Source: Areca catechu (Eukaryota; Streptophyta; Magnoliopsida; Arecales; Arecaceae). From it: a DNA stretch of 64,000 bases. The notes below the pieces were generated by a model. The model was not told the origin of the DNA and did no database searches. It saw only the letters and a list, made by a program, of their open reading frames with translations. Below, in pieces: positions 43,998-56,108 of this stretch (position 1 is its first letter; the number at the start of each line of letters is the position of its first letter). The stretch covers positions 116,549,891 through 116,613,890 of the forward strand of contig CM038050.1 in assembly GCA_021397845.1 (NCBI GenBank), written 5' to 3'. The position numbers and the translations under genes were made by a program.

Positions 43998-45525
43998 GAT
44001 GCAGGACAAAGGGAGGGGATAGGAGGATCGTCGGAGAGCTAAGAAGTCTCCTGTGATTATGGTCAAAAAGGCGGAAAAAAAATACGTGGGGGCAAGAAAG
44101 ATGGATACTCCATGAACTTGGGACTTACCTTCATAGAGAGACATCGCACCTCTATGGCATCTCACCCACCCCACTACATATAGTCTAGGGCATCCCACCC
44201 ATCTCACTACATGCAGAGCCTAGGGCATCCCATCCAAATCGCTACCTGGGGTCGTGAAGGAGAAGCTCCAAGATCATAGAGGGAACTCTGTTAGGGAGAA
44301 GATAATTGGGGCCTTATACCCCTCGACACTTGCAGGTGAAGTAAAGACGGGCCTCATGCCCACTCGAACCAAGAACACTTTTCAAAAATTCATATTAATC
44401 ATCATCATTGATTTTATTCAAGAGAGGGGGTGCCTTTATATAGGTTTACAAAACTTGGGATCCAAGAAAAGAATACAAGACATGCAGCCCAAAAAAGTGA
44501 CATCCCAAACCTACTTTGTTTGTAGCCTGAAAACATGGTAGAAAATTAAACACAACCCTCTCTATATGGTAGAAAATAAAACTAATTCTAATCTAAAACT
44601 AATATAAAAAAAACTTCCCAACTGGTCCATACATCCAATTTAAAAATTTAAATAAATAAAATATAATATAAATTCATCAAGATCTATGCTAAAAATATTT
44701 GTATCAGGATCCGCCCGAGTGGCTCTGAAATCTATGCAAAAGAACCTGCTCTGAGATCCATGCAGTTTTGAGATCCGTGCAAAGCTGTTTTGTTGCTCTG
44801 AGATCTGTGTAGGAAAAAAAAACATCGTGGAACAGAGGGGTGGAGAGGGGGGGGTTTTGTTTGCTTGTAGTGGGAATAGTGGAATAGCGAGAATAGGAAA
44901 AATAAAAAAGTGCGAGAAAATAAGAATAAATAGAAAAAGAATTAAGGGGTTTTGTTTGCCTATATAAAGGCCCCCTCTTCCCCTATAATAATTAAGATTG
45001 TTAAGAATCTTTGGTTTAGCCACTGGTCCTGGTTCTGGGCTGAGGCCCGTCTTTCCTTCACCTGCGGGTGTCGAGGGGTGTGAGACCCCACTTCCTTCGC
45101 TCCATGCGAGCGTCGAGGGGTGCGAGGCCTTAGTTATCCCCTTTCTCGTCGAGTCCCTCTCTAGGTCTTAGGAATTTTTCTTTACAGCCCCAGGTAGCGA
45201 TTTGGGTAGGATGCCCTAGGCTTCGCATGTAGTGAGATGGGTGGGACGCCCTAGACTACATGTAGTGGAATGGGTGAGATGCCCTAGAGGTACGTTATCT
45301 CCCCGTGAAGGTGAGTCCCCAGTCCTAGAGTGTCCATTTTTCCTACCCTCCATCCCATCGTTCCTCCACTAAGAAAATTGAAAACAAAAGAGTTCAGCTA
45401 TTTTAGGGTTTTAGTTTCAGTTCACCAAAGTTCCAGGAGGCTTCTTAGCCCTCCCACGATCCTAGTTTGTTTAGGTGTTCCCCTTTTCCAAATAATCCAG
45501 GGTACATCGAGTCCGTCCCTCATCA
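43998..45525. repeat. Right LTR: minus-strand R-U5 joined to an inverted U3-R-U5
   Basis: Minus-strand LTR sequence runs from CTGCATCA at 43998 to about 44900. From about 44940 the plus strand carries a TATA box (TATATAAAGG, 44961-44970), the CACCTGCGGGTGTCGAGGGG segment, CAGCCCCAGGTAGCGATTTGG and GTGAGATGGGTGGGACGCCC, which are the same R-U5 words found on the minus strand at 44340 down to 44130. The two halves are therefore head to head, joined in U3. The plus-strand half is more divergent than the two minus-strand copies are from each other. Confidence 0.8.
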
Positions 45526-45530
45526 TTAGA

Positions 45531-46390
45531 CTCCTTATCTATTGGTTATACAATGCAGGCACACAAAATCAAACTAGGGTCTTCTAGACCTAGAGCTCAA
45601 GTAAAATGGGTTAGCTCAATTTACAAAAAATTCAGCAACTACCCTGTCCACTAGCCAGGTAAGAGGTGGGGTCATGTAAGGCTCCCCCTGCTTTCACAAG
45701 GTCCTAATTAAAAACCACGAGTTCACTTAGGGCGTTTGCCTTTGGACCTCTAGCCTTAGACACTAGATTCAAGTGATAATCAAAGGATTGGTTGCATTAG
45801 CTCTCACACAATAGTTGAAACATGACCTTGTTGGTGTCCTTGTGGTTTAGGTTTCTAATTGATTTTAATTAGAGTTAGGTTTGATGAAAATGGTGGTTGT
45901 TGTGGGCCTAGGACAGGTGATAAAATCCTGCCCTGATCTGAGATTGTCAAGTGCCCTTAATATTAGGTTAAGTATGATGCAATCACACGATATGAAACCT
46001 TAATTTGCAATGAAGCCAAAATAATAAAAAATATCAAAAAATAATAATTTTGTTTTTTAATTATCAAAATTAGATTTCAGATCTAATCAAATTTTCCAAT
46101 CTCAAGATATCACTTCCAGCCATAGCTCATTAATCCCATGGGTCATGACAGTATACTTGCGTATACCAGCTCAGATGGCATGATTTCCATACCAGAAAAA
46201 AAAATGCAAAAAAATATTTTTTTTGATTTTTTTTTTCTTAGAGTAGATAGCAGACTAACAAAGGATTAACAAAAAAATAATAATAGTTTTTTTGTGTTTT
46301 TTTAGGATGGTTTTTATGTAGTTTAATTTCAGCCTAGTTCTAGGTATGCAGATATTTCAGAACTGGAAGTTAACTCCTGGTTTAACCTTC
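45531..46390 (-). other. Leader of the second gypsy element
   Basis: This non-coding region joins, across the nested insertion, to gag at 42230. It aligns with 344-1100 (same strand) block by block. AT-rich runs fill 46010-46320. No ORF is supported. Confidence 0.6.
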
Positions 46391-46402
46391 ACTCTGATAC
46401 CG
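46391..46402 (-). other. Primer-binding site of the second gypsy element
   Basis: The minus strand reads CGGTATCAGAGT next to the LTR end (TAATG at 46407), a slightly mutated initiator tRNA-Met match. Confidence 0.75.
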
Positions 46403-46406
46403 AAGA

Positions 46407-48374
46407 TAATGTGGGACAAAATATGCAAACTAAATTACTTCAATTTTAGATCTATTTATCAGAGATTAAATAGTAATTATTTTTTTTGGAATTTATCAAA
46501 AATAAGACCTAAAGCAATTAATTGAAAGAAAACTAGTCAACTAGTTTCAAGCCCGCAATGTAGATCTAACAAATCTAAGTAGGAAAGGACCTTGGTGATT
46601 AAGAAACCACTGTAAAATAGGATTTAAAAATTTTAAGGAATCAGATCTTAAGAGAAAGGAAGAGTTTAGATTTACCAATGAAGATTTGTCACTCTTTGAT
46701 GTGGATCAGGATCAGCACTCTAGGATTTCGCGGTAGGACTTCAGGAATGTCGTTCTCGGGCTCGGATCTGCAATAAGACGGTTCCAAAGCAAAAACACCC
46801 TCACTTCCAATATTGATCACCTGAAACACTCACAAGAAAATAAGTTAGAAAGCAAGAAAAGAAGGAATGTTTGGAAGGAAGGAAGAAGAGAAAGAAAGTG
46901 GTGGTTTTTGGGTTTGTTTGATGGATAAAAGATGGATAGTTGGATAACTAGGGCCTCACATCCTGTGATGCACCGAAGAACAAATGAATTTAGGGCCTCA
47001 CACCCTGCGATGCTATCACAACAAAAAAATGACAGAGAATATCTCCTTTATTTCATGAAAAAGAATTAATGAATACAAAGGGGTGCTGGTGCTATTTATA
47101 GACCTTCTACAAGTAGAGTAAGGGCAAGAAACTCCATTGACTATTTTCCTTGGACATCAAAGACTATGGAATCCTTCCTTTGGCATCTTGGACTCTTGAA
47201 TTTGACTGCTTTGGGTGACAAAACTTGAACCAATGTGGGTGGCAAGGTCTCTTTCTTCATGCAGACAAAAGGGTGCTAATTCCTTTGAATTTTGGGCGAC
47301 AAAGAAATGTGGAGTCCTTGCTTACTCCTCTTAAAATTAGCGAGCCTTGGAATATTTTAAATGGATGATAATAAGAAGCATGAGGTGCTAATTTCTTTCT
47401 TCTTGGCATCAATTCTTCTCCTTCTTGGGTGTTAATCCCTTCTTAGACTTCATCTTGATTTTGAAAGCTGATAAGAAAATCCTTGGAACTTGGATAGAAG
47501 TGGCTTGAATTTTGAATGGATGAGGCACTCCACTTCATGTGGGCGTCAAAATAAGGATAAGAGAAGGTGCTAAATGAGATGAGAGTCCTTCTATGTTACT
47601 TCTCTCAAAATGGCATTAATCTTGGATTTCAAATGGGCAACAAAAGGAGAGAAAAGAAATTGAGGTGCCCTCCCTTTTGGATAAGCTTGAACTTCAAATG
47701 TTGTCTGGATGTCTGGATAAAATTGAGAGACAACCTTCTTTTGACATTGAGTAGACTAACCAAGGTGATGTGGCATGACATACACTCCAAGTGGCAAGTG
47801 ACATGTCTTGATGTGCCATGTAATGTTGTGGTGCCAAGAATTAGTTGGCACATGTCTTGAATTAGGTTGGCACATGGTGTCTTGAATTGGTTGGCACTTG
47901 GCATCTTGAATTGGTTGGCACATGGTGTCACATAGGGTCTTGATTTGGGTCTCCTCTTGTATTACAGGACTCAACTAAAATAACTAATCACATGACTCAA
48001 CCAACTAATTGAAACCAACTAACTAATTACAAGGACTCGATTGTAACTAACTTCAAGCCCAACTTGATCAATTGGAACTCAATTTGATCAAAATTCATAA
48101 CAAAAATTAAATACGGGCTCAAGTTGGTAAATAGGATTTGTTTGTATATGTACATGACTCAACTTGGTAAATAGGGTTTAGATAAGATTTATATATATAT
48201 ACAGGTTTTGATTGAATTGGGGTTTAGGGCTGAACCCAGCTAGGCCAAAATAACAGAATTTAAAATTGACTAGGCCCCATATTGAAATTAGGGCTTAGGG
48301 CTTTTATCCATAGGTGATCCACAGGGATGTGGGATTGACCTGTCATTATTTTTCTAGCCCTGGTGTCCGCACCA
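46407..48374 (-). repeat. 5' LTR of the second gypsy element
   Basis: On the minus strand it begins TTGGTGCGGACACCAGGGC (TGG at 48374) and ends TTGTCCCACATTA at 46407. It is closely similar to 38552-40557 over the full length; both contain a run of GGTTGGCACATGGTGTCTTG-type short repeats (47850-47940 and 40050-40120). Confidence 0.92.
47840..47945. repeat. Short imperfect tandem repeats in the gypsy LTR
   Basis: Units of about 24-31 bases containing GTTGGCAC, ATGGTGTC or TTGGCATC and TTGAATT follow each other four to five times (GTTGGCAC at about 47843, 47870, 47890 and 47914). The same array, slightly different, is at about 40010-40115 in the partner LTR. It lies near the U3 start. Confidence 0.6.
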
Positions 48375-48379
48375 ACTAG

Positions 48380-49012
48380 CTATACTATCTATATTAGAGG
48401 CACCACCTTCAGTTGCACTTTCCACTACAAGACCTTTAGCATAGGAAATTACTCCACCATGGAGTCCACAGACTCCATCTCCAACCTCTGCACACACCAT
48501 AAAGTAGACATTTGAAATTGCAGATGTGGCCACTTAACGGATTGACACTCTTTTCATTGGCCTAAGAGATGATATCATAAGGAGACATAACGAGCTCCAA
48601 GCTTTAGTTTAGTGATCCTATGATAAGCTACGTCAGCACTTGAGGGAGCTGATATTGAGGGTTGAAGTCATTAAGAAAGTGCAAGTTAGCAGGAAGCACC
48701 ATTGGATGTATCGAGATTGACCGAGGAGATTACCAAGGTATCTAGGAGGATGAAGGACTTTATTATTTTCTCATCTAAGGGTTATAGTTCTATTATGAAT
48801 CATATCAAGTCTGCCTTTAGGGGTCTACTCACTAGAGCTTCTTCATCCACACCATATGTACCCCTAGTTGACCACCAATTTTCTCGAGACCACCGTTTAG
48901 GTCCATAGTGTGTCCAGGCACTAGTTTCTTATCTAAGCCACCATCTAGGACTCGCACCAAGGGTGCTTCATCTTCTTCATATAATCTAGATATAGAGTTC
49001 ATAGATGATTAG
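48380..49012 (+). pseudogene. ORF3 C-terminal part of the second plus-strand Sirevirus-like copy
   Basis: After the gypsy element ORF3 resumes with SDVxGS-free, Ser/Thr/Pro-rich sequence full of stops and frame changes. Segment 48702-48908 is open (LTEEITKVSRRMKDFIIFSS) and aligns with the helical part at 9240-9340 of the first copy (DLREPTLRVEI and MAxISRKLDDLLI). The reading ends NLDIEFIDD, TAG at 49010-49012, matching EVLNSDVES at 9595 and CSDDEDSA at 14352. Confidence 0.65.
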
Positions 49013-49640
49013 GACTATGTTTTTCTATGTAGCCTAGTGCTAGAGGGATCTTTATATCTTTGGCTTCATTTTAATGAATGTAATGACTTGTGTATGTTGT
49101 ATTGAAGCCACATTTTGATTGTAATGAAATATGACTTTGATGAATTATGAATGATGATTGTGTAATGAATACTATATCTTTTAATGAATGATGACCAAAT
49201 ACAAAAAAAAGGGAGAAAGAATAGATATATCTCTTTGAATGTTATACTGAATTATATATTTTTTTGAATGGAAACTTATTTGCTAATGACAAAAGGGGGA
49301 GAAAGAATAGAGATTAAAAAGAAAAAGAGGCATTAAAGAAGGAATAACGTAAGATATTAAAAAGGAGATTAAAAAAAAAGAGAAGAGCAAAAGAAAGTTG
49401 CAATTAAGGGGGAGCTTTGTACATGATTTTCACAAATTGGTATAGCTTTGATATATATACACATTTTTCTTTGATATAAATATATAGCTCTGATACATAT
49501 ATATACTTTGCTTTAGTACATACGAAATACTCTAATACATATACATATTATATTGTATACCTGAGAGGCATGCAACTTATACTGTAAAGTTTTTTTAATC
49601 TCTATGCCCAATATTTTATCATCATAAAAAAGGAAAAGAT
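49013..49640 (+). other. 3' non-coding region and polypurine tracts of the second plus-strand Sirevirus-like copy
   Basis: The plus strand has purine tracts AAAAAAAAGGGAGAAAGAATAG (start about 49202), AAAAGGGGGAGAAAGAATAG (about 49292) and the LTR-adjacent AAAAAAGGAAAAGAT (49626-49640). The first two share their 3' flank and look like duplicates. CTCTGATACAT words follow as in the other copies. Confidence 0.6.
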
Positions 49641-50230
49641 TGTTGATCCTAGGAATGATTTTGATGATTATAGAATATTGAAATATGAAAAGTACACTAA
49701 TACCTTTGAATTTGTTTAAGATGTTTTTGTAGAGAGCAATTATTTATAAAGATAGCTATATAGCCATTGAAAGGTTTTTGAGCCCAACAAAATATTATTT
49801 GAAGTGAAATAGATGTTATAATTCAAGTTTGAATTGAAGAGTCGACTTGTGCAAGTGAAGAGCTGACTCTGGCATATTTTGAAAATGGCACAAAGTTTTG
49901 GGATTTAGATGAGTCAACTCCTAAGTGGATGAGCCAATTCTTGTGTAAACAAAGGAGTAATTTTCTATCTCTAGCAAGTGAGTTGACTCCTATGAAGAAG
50001 AGTCAACTATCTTAAAGAAATAGAAGGCTAAAAGTCTAGACCATTCAAATGAGCCAACTCTTAGATAGGCTAGCCAACAGTTTTAGTGGATATAAAAAGG
50101 TAGTTTTCTAGACAGGCGGATGAGCTAACTCCTGAAGTAGAAGAGCCGACTATCTCTAAGGATATAAAAGATTGATTTTTTGAAACCCTACAAGCAAAAT
50201 GACTCCTAACCAGATGAGCTGAGTCGTGAC
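49641..50230 (+). repeat. 3' LTR of the second plus-strand Sirevirus-like copy, 5' part only
   Basis: It begins TGTTGATCCTAGGAATG, closely matching 10597, and carries AGTCGACTTGTGC and AGTCGACTC-like words around 49850-50160. At 50230 it is cut by the copia element; the last five bases, GTGAC, are that element's expected target duplication, with the partner outside the window. Confidence 0.85.
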
Positions 50231-52135
50231 TGTTGGGCGAACCTAGGGTGGGCCCTTGATACATGCAATTTAAAACTTTTTTAAATGCATGATGTAGCAG
50301 AAGAAGATAAAACATTTTTATCTAATATGTTAATCTACATAACACTGGCCCTGCACAAATCTTTATGCATATTAAGTAATACATGTATGAAATCAAATAT
50401 GCAAATTATGCGACTCATTGAACCATTCTATGAATAACATAAAAGAGTGCCGAAGAACATATCTTCAGACTCATGAGATAAGAGTACAACCTTTTACAAG
50501 GTGGCGATCACCATGAGAGAAGTACTCCAAGCAAGAGCACCGGCTCTGAGAGTAGCACAGACATCCTGCCTCTACAGGTGGTTCACATTGGGGTTAGGGG
50601 ATTCTCCTCCTTCTTTTGAGGTGCTATCCTCTTTGGAAATAATGTGGCTGTGGCAGACTCGTTACACAACACCTTGAAGATCTAGTTGCTAAACTGAAAT
50701 GGGACAAAATACCCAATAACCCTTCCCAGAACACCCTGTCCCAAACCTTTAACGGAAGGTAAGCATACACGAATCCCAAAACCCAAACCTTACACTATCT
50801 TCCCAAGAATGAGATCTAATCTCACAATCTCTCATAGGTCAAGGATGAGTTCTAACCAACAAAAGTGGCAGAATCTCGACCTTGAAAAAGGTGAGCAATT
50901 CTTCATGTTTCAGCTCACCCAAAATAGCCCTTTTTATTAGGACCATAAAGGGGAGATCAATGAGAGATTATGTGGGAGGTTGAGAGTCTCTTGGGATTCA
51001 AGGGTGTTACAAACCTTTGGACTTCAGCAATTGATGCTGGTTAAGATCCTAAAATGCCAAAATTAAGTGCCATAACCCTTATAGTAATCAATGAAGCATT
51101 CTCGAATTTTTCAATAGAGTCTGTCAGACGGGTCGACTCGCCTAGAGTTGACTTGCCTCGATTGACTAGATTTGCAGTTTGACAACTTCTTGTCAAACAA
51201 GTTCGGAATGATTCTCAATCATTCCCAAGCCAACAAATTGAGAAGAAACCCCACGGTGTGTGACCCCATCGGTTCAAACACTAATCCAGTAGCATAGGAA
51301 CATTTTTAGTACCAACCAATGACACCCGGCATCTGGATAGGTCGAAGGTTGCAGAGCAACAAGAACCTATTGAACATGGAATACCAATGAACTTATTTCT
51401 TTGATCTACTAATGCTCCTAATAGTTTTGGGTTAAACTGCCCAACCCTAATCAGTCCACTCAATATGTCTCAAACAAAGTATCACTGTAACTCCTTACAA
51501 GGAATGCTCTAGCTAAGGTCTTTCTCAATTGCGGTATATTAAGCATTCAATCCAAACCATTTGGAGAGATCAATCCTATCTTTATCCTACTTCCGCTACA
51601 CAAGCACTTGACTATACCTAGCAACCATCCGTCATCGGATTAAAAATTCGAGTAGTCTGGTACCAAAGCACAGTGAGTTGCTTGCAAGCTGCCTTAGTGA
51701 TCTCAAGTCAGAGGAATAATTCATGCCCACATTCTAATGAAAAACTTCTCTTTAACAGAAAGATAATCTTGTATTGGAGTCATGCATAGTGAAGTGCCAA
51801 ACACAATACCTGATATCATTCTAGCATCTCCATGCTACTTGGTTAAAAGGACAACCGATAGACTGACATCAACGACCTACTCTCGATGCACCATCATCCT
51901 GAAACATCGTATCCTTTGGTCGTGAATTAGTTTATGAACTACATGACACATCCTCTCTACAGCACATACAAGGTAGCTCAAAGGACATCATCACACAAGA
52001 GTTTAATTAGAAAGATGTCATGTGATGAACAACCAGAATAAAGTTTTTATTCAATTCAATAATTCATATACAAATACATGAGTCGCATAACTGTCTAAAA
52101 CCTAGATGATTGGCTTTGGGACACAATTCCTAATA
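50231..52135 (-). repeat. 3' LTR of the copia element
   Basis: On the minus strand it runs from TATTAGGAATTGTGTCCC at 52135 to TTCGCCCAACA at 50231. The left 190 bases match 57867-58056, which fixes the LTR identity. A purine-rich tract (CAAGTGGAAGT) precedes it on the minus strand at 52136-52147. No coding frame is supported in it. Confidence 0.88.
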
Positions 52136-52147
52136 ACTTCCACTTGG

Positions 52148-53400
52148 ACTAAAGCCAATCAGAATAGAATTTGATTCCCATCTTCCATTTGTAATTATCG
52201 AACTCTTGCATTCCAACAGCTTTTGTGAAGGGGTCGGCCAAGTTCTCCTTACCATCGATCTTTAGAAGTTCGATGTCACCTCGTTCAATAATCTCCTAGA
52301 CAAGGTGATATGATGTAGAATTTGCTTAGTCGACTGATGTGATCTTGGTTCTTTGGCTTGAGCAATAGATCCAGTGCTGTCAAAATACACTGGAATAGGA
52401 CCATGAAAGGAAGGTGCCACTCCTAGCTTTCCTAAGAACTTTCGCAACCACACAGCCTCCTTTGTTGCATCCGATGCTACAATATACTCTGCCTTGTAAA
52501 TAGAATCAACCACTGTATATTGCTCGAAACTTTTTTAGAAGATTGCTCCATCATTGAGGGTAAATACAAAACCAGATACACTCTTGCTATCATCACTATT
52601 CGACTAGAAGTTGGAGTCAGTATACCCCACAAGTTTTAAGTCAGAATCTTCATAAATAAGCCATTGGTCCTTAGTATTTCTCAAATACTTAAGGATGTTC
52701 TTAACAACTTTCTAATAAACTTTACCTGGGTCAAACTAGTATCTGCTCACTACCCCTAGTGAGTATGCTATGTCTGGTCTAGTACATAACATGGCGTACA
52801 TAATAGAATCTACTACCAAAGTATATGGAATCCTACTCATATGCTCTCTTTCCTCAGGAGTTGTCACACAATCATTCTTGGAAAGAGTAATTCCATGACT
52901 TATCGGAAGATAGCCTCTTTTGAAATTCTCCATATTGAACCACTTCAGCACAGTGTCTATGTACATAGATTGGGACAGTTCTAGAAGCCTTTTAGATCTA
53001 TCTCTATAGATCTTCATACCTAGTATATACGAGGCTTCACCCAAGTCTTTCATAGAGAATTGAGATGAAAGCCAGACCTTTATTCCTTGTAATGCTGGAA
53101 TGTCATTCCCAATTAGGAGAATGTTATCCACATACAAAATATAAAATATAACTACATAACGGTTTGCCCATTTATATATACAAGGTTCCTCTCCATTCCT
53201 AACGAAGCCATATGTCTTAATACACTTATCAAAATGCATATTCCAACTCCGAGAAGCCTGCTTCAATCCATAAATGGACCTTTGAAGCTTGCACACTTTA
53301 GACTCATCTATGGATGTGAACCCTTCATGTTGCATTATATACACCTCCTCTTCTAGCTCACAATTTAGGAAAGTTGTTCGGACATCCATTTGCTAGATTT
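52148..53400 (-). pseudogene. Copia reverse transcriptase and RNase H
   Basis: Open frame 52736-53389 (217 codons) reads MDVRTTFLNCELEEEVYIMQ, CKLQRSIYGLKQASRSWNMH, YILYVDNILLIGNDIPAL and FSMKDLGEASYILGMKIYRD, then TRPDIAYSLGVVSRY. The catalytic YVDD is changed to YVDN at 53123-53134. RNase H follows in another frame (52262-52513: YKAEYIVASDATKEAVWLRK, IAQAKEPRSHQSTKQI). The enzyme would have copied element RNA; the Asp to Asn change and stops indicate it is dead. Confidence 0.9.
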
Positions 53401-54790
53401 CATATTCTAAATGTGCTGTTATAGCAAGCATAATCTGAATGGACTTGAGCATTGACATAGAAAAAAAAATCTCGTCATAATCTATACCATAACACTGACA
53501 ATACCCCTTTGCAACCAGACGGGCTTTATAGGTCTCCACTTGCCCATCTATGCCCCGCTTCCTCTTGAAGATCCAGTTGCATCCAATGGGTTTTATCCCT
53601 TCAGGTGATCAACCAATGTCCATATATTGTTGACTTTCATGAACTCTATTTTGGATTTCATAGCTCTTAGCCATGACTCAGAATTAGACCTTGACATGGC
53701 ATCCATATAGGTGATTAGATCCTCGTTATTCTCATTGAGCTCAACAGGATCACCGTCTCGTACCAAGAAACTGTAGTATCATCTGGTTGACATGGTACTC
53801 TATGAGATCTCCTTAATGGTTGCATTATGGGCTCTGGAATTGATCTAATCAAATCCGATTCTGTAGTGGCCATAGAGTGAGAAGGTTTTTCTATCTATTG
53901 AACTTCTCCAAGTTCAATCTCAGCTGCTTGAGTGCCTTCATCAAGGTACTCCCTTTCTAAAAAGGTTGCTCTAAGTCTAATGAACAACTTTTGTTCCTCA
54001 AGTAGATAGAAATAATATCCTTTGGATTCTTTGGGATACCCAACAAAAAAACATCTATCATACTTCGTCCTAGCTTATCTATTTCCAGATGCTTGACATA
54101 AGCCGAACACCCCCAAACCTGAAGATGAGAGAGAGTTGGTTTATGCCCAGTCCATATCTCGTATGGTGTCTTATCAATGAACTTACATGGAACTCTATTT
54201 AGAAGGTAACATGCTAACTCAAGAGCATATCCCCAAAAAGATTTATATAGACTTGCTAAGCTCATCATGGATCGAACCATGTCCAATAGAGTTCGATTCC
54301 TCCTTTCAGACACACTATTTAATTGAGGTGTCCCTAGAGGAGTCCATTGAGAGAGAATCACATTCTCCTCAAGATAAGTCAGAAACTCACTGGAAAGATA
54401 TTCACCACCTCGACTTGATCAAAGGGGTTTAATAAACTTCCCAGTTTATTTTTCAGCTTTATTTTAATAGCATTTGAACATTTCAAACAAGTCAGATTTA
54501 TGTCTCATCAGGTAGACATAACCGTACCTTGATAGGTCATCTATGAACGTAATGAAATAATTATACCCACCTCTTGCATTGATATTCATAGGTCCACATA
54601 TATCAGTATGTACTAGACTTAGAATATCATTGGCTCTTTCACTTCTTCCAGTAAAAGGTGACTTGGTTATTTTTCCAAGCAGACAGGATTCACAAGTTGG
54701 TAAAGATTCACTCTCAACAATATCTAGGAGACCTTCTCCCACCAACCAATTATCCTGTTCTTATTTATGTGACCTAGCCTACAGTTCTAG
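53401..54790 (-). pseudogene. Copia integrase
   Basis: Segment 54464-54745 carries the pre-integrase end and first catalytic Asp: PTCESCLLGKITKSPFTGRS, LSLVHTDICGPMNINARGG, YFITFIDDLSRYGYVYLM. Segment 53957-54361 carries WTPLGTPQLNSVSERRNRTL with the third acidic residue, FWGYALELACYLLNRVPCKF and LQVWGCSAYVKHLEIDKLG. Stops and frame changes occur near 54370 and from 53957 downward to the RT start. The call rests on these standard Ty1/copia integrase words. Confidence 0.88.
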
Positions 54791-55395
54791 AAAAAGGTAT
54801 CAATGATTTTATCCAATCTAGGGCATTTATTAGTAGTCTACAATACAGTAACAGGCTGTGATAGTACATAAACACCATTCTTCACTTGTCCAATCATCGT
54901 ATTAGAGCCATTCAACATGATTTTGCAAATATCATTCTTTATAGATAATTTATAACTATCTTTGGCCAACAGGCCTATAGAAATGATATTCACTAAAAAG
55001 AATGGTTAAAAATGATAATCATTAAGAATGACAATACAAGACTCAAAATACAAAGATATAGTTCCCAATGCCAGAATTGGAACTTGACTTCCATTCCCAA
55101 TGTCCAGAAACCTTTCACCACTTTCGAATCTTCTACTAACTTAAAGTCCCTGCAATGAATTGCAAATATGGTAAGGACTTCCAGTATCCAATACCCAGCT
55201 AGTAGTATCACAAATAGAAAAACTAAAAAGGATTTATCATATAAATACCTTGACCAGCAATAGCTTGATGCTTTCCCTACCTTTACCATTCGGGTCTAGG
55301 ATAGCAAGGTAAGTAGAATAACTTCACTTCCAGTGACCCGGCTTCTTGTAGAAGAAGCACTCTACCTGACTCTTGTCAGCCTTCACCCTCCTAGT
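54791..55395 (-). pseudogene. Copia protease and gag end
   Basis: The minus strand reads KSQVECFFYKKPGHWK near 55365-55320, a zinc knuckle whose second Cys is Tyr, then at about 55200 SWVLDTGSPYHICNSLQGL with an intact protease D-T-G, and VPILALGTISLYFESCIVIL. Stops lie in the linker between them. The 98-residue frame at 54993-55289 is in another frame and is not real. Confidence 0.8.
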
Positions 55396-56108
55396 CTAAG
55401 AATGTCCAGCACTTTGCACCTTCTTATTTTTCTTATTCTTTTTCTTTATCTCTTTCCTAAAGGTATGACGCCCTGCTCTAGAACCTCTCACCAAATTCAC
55501 CAATCCCTTATTAAGGTTGTGATCTCTCTCATAAGTCTGTAGTAACCCTAACATCTCATGGTAGTTTACTGTAGGCCTATTCATTCTAAAATTTTCAAGA
55601 AAGACCTGGTAGGAAGGGTGCAGAGAATTCAGTATCGCATCCTTGCTGAGCTGCTCGTGCAAAGGACATCCGAGTTTGCCCAAATGCTCAAATAACTTGA
55701 TCATGTACATTACATGATTAGTTACCGAAGCTTCATCATGCATACCATGTTATAGATGTTGGAAGAAATCCGATATCTCTCCATGTCATTCAGAGTGCCA
55801 AAAGACTCCTTCAACCTTTGAAGCATCTCTTCTAGCTGGGCCTCCTCAAATTTGTGACTGAACTCATCATTCATCACAACCAACATAATACAACATACTA
55901 TGGTGTGGTCAGAGATCCACTTCTGGTAAGTGTCTCTGATAATACCACGAGTGTTAGGGGATGGGATCTTAGGTGCTGGATTCGTTATCACATAAAGGAT
56001 CCGCTCGTGCTCTAGGACTATCATGAGTTTTTGATACCAGCTATCAAAATTTGGTCTAGAGAGTTTGTCATTATCCAATAATGACCAGAGTGACAAAGTG
56101 GTCAACAT
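55396..56108 (-). pseudogene. Copia gag
   Basis: Likely start ATG at 56106-56108 (MLTTLSLWSLLDNDKLSRPN), followed by FDSWYQKLMIVLEHERILYV, FEEAQLEEMLQRLKESFG and, after a frame change near 55735, VTNHVMYMIKLFEHLGKLGC, DAILNSLHPSYQVFLENFRM and HEMLGLLQTYERDHNL, ending in a Lys-rich tail. This is the UBN2-type gag of plant Ty1/copia elements. The start is preferred over the upstream Met because it matches the family opening. Confidence 0.85.

Larger units (their letters stand above)
42236..45525. mobile_element. Nested LTR-only insertion with an inverted second LTR, TTAGA duplication
   Basis: TTAGA occurs at 42231-42235 and 45526-45530 around this block. From left to right it contains a minus-strand LTR (42236-43874), a short internal part (43875-43997), a minus-strand LTR beginning at 43998, and from about 44900 an LTR half in plus orientation ending CCCTCATCA at 45525. 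Both outer edges are therefore the U5 end (TGATG on the left, CATCA on the right), which a normal insertion would not give. It interrupts the gag start of the host gypsy element. Confidence 0.82.
38552..48374 (-). mobile_element. Second non-autonomous chromodomain gypsy element, minus strand
   Basis: Two LTRs of about 2.0 kb (46407-48374 and 38552-40557) enclose a primer-binding site, leader, gag start, acidic region, integrase fragment and chromodomain. ACTAG flanks the element at 38547-38551 and 48375-48379. Protease, RT and RNase H are absent. Without the nested insertion (42236-45525) it is about 6.5 kb. LTRs are of the same superfamily as those at 14907-23571 but clearly diverged, yet the internal layout is the same. 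Confidence 0.93.
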
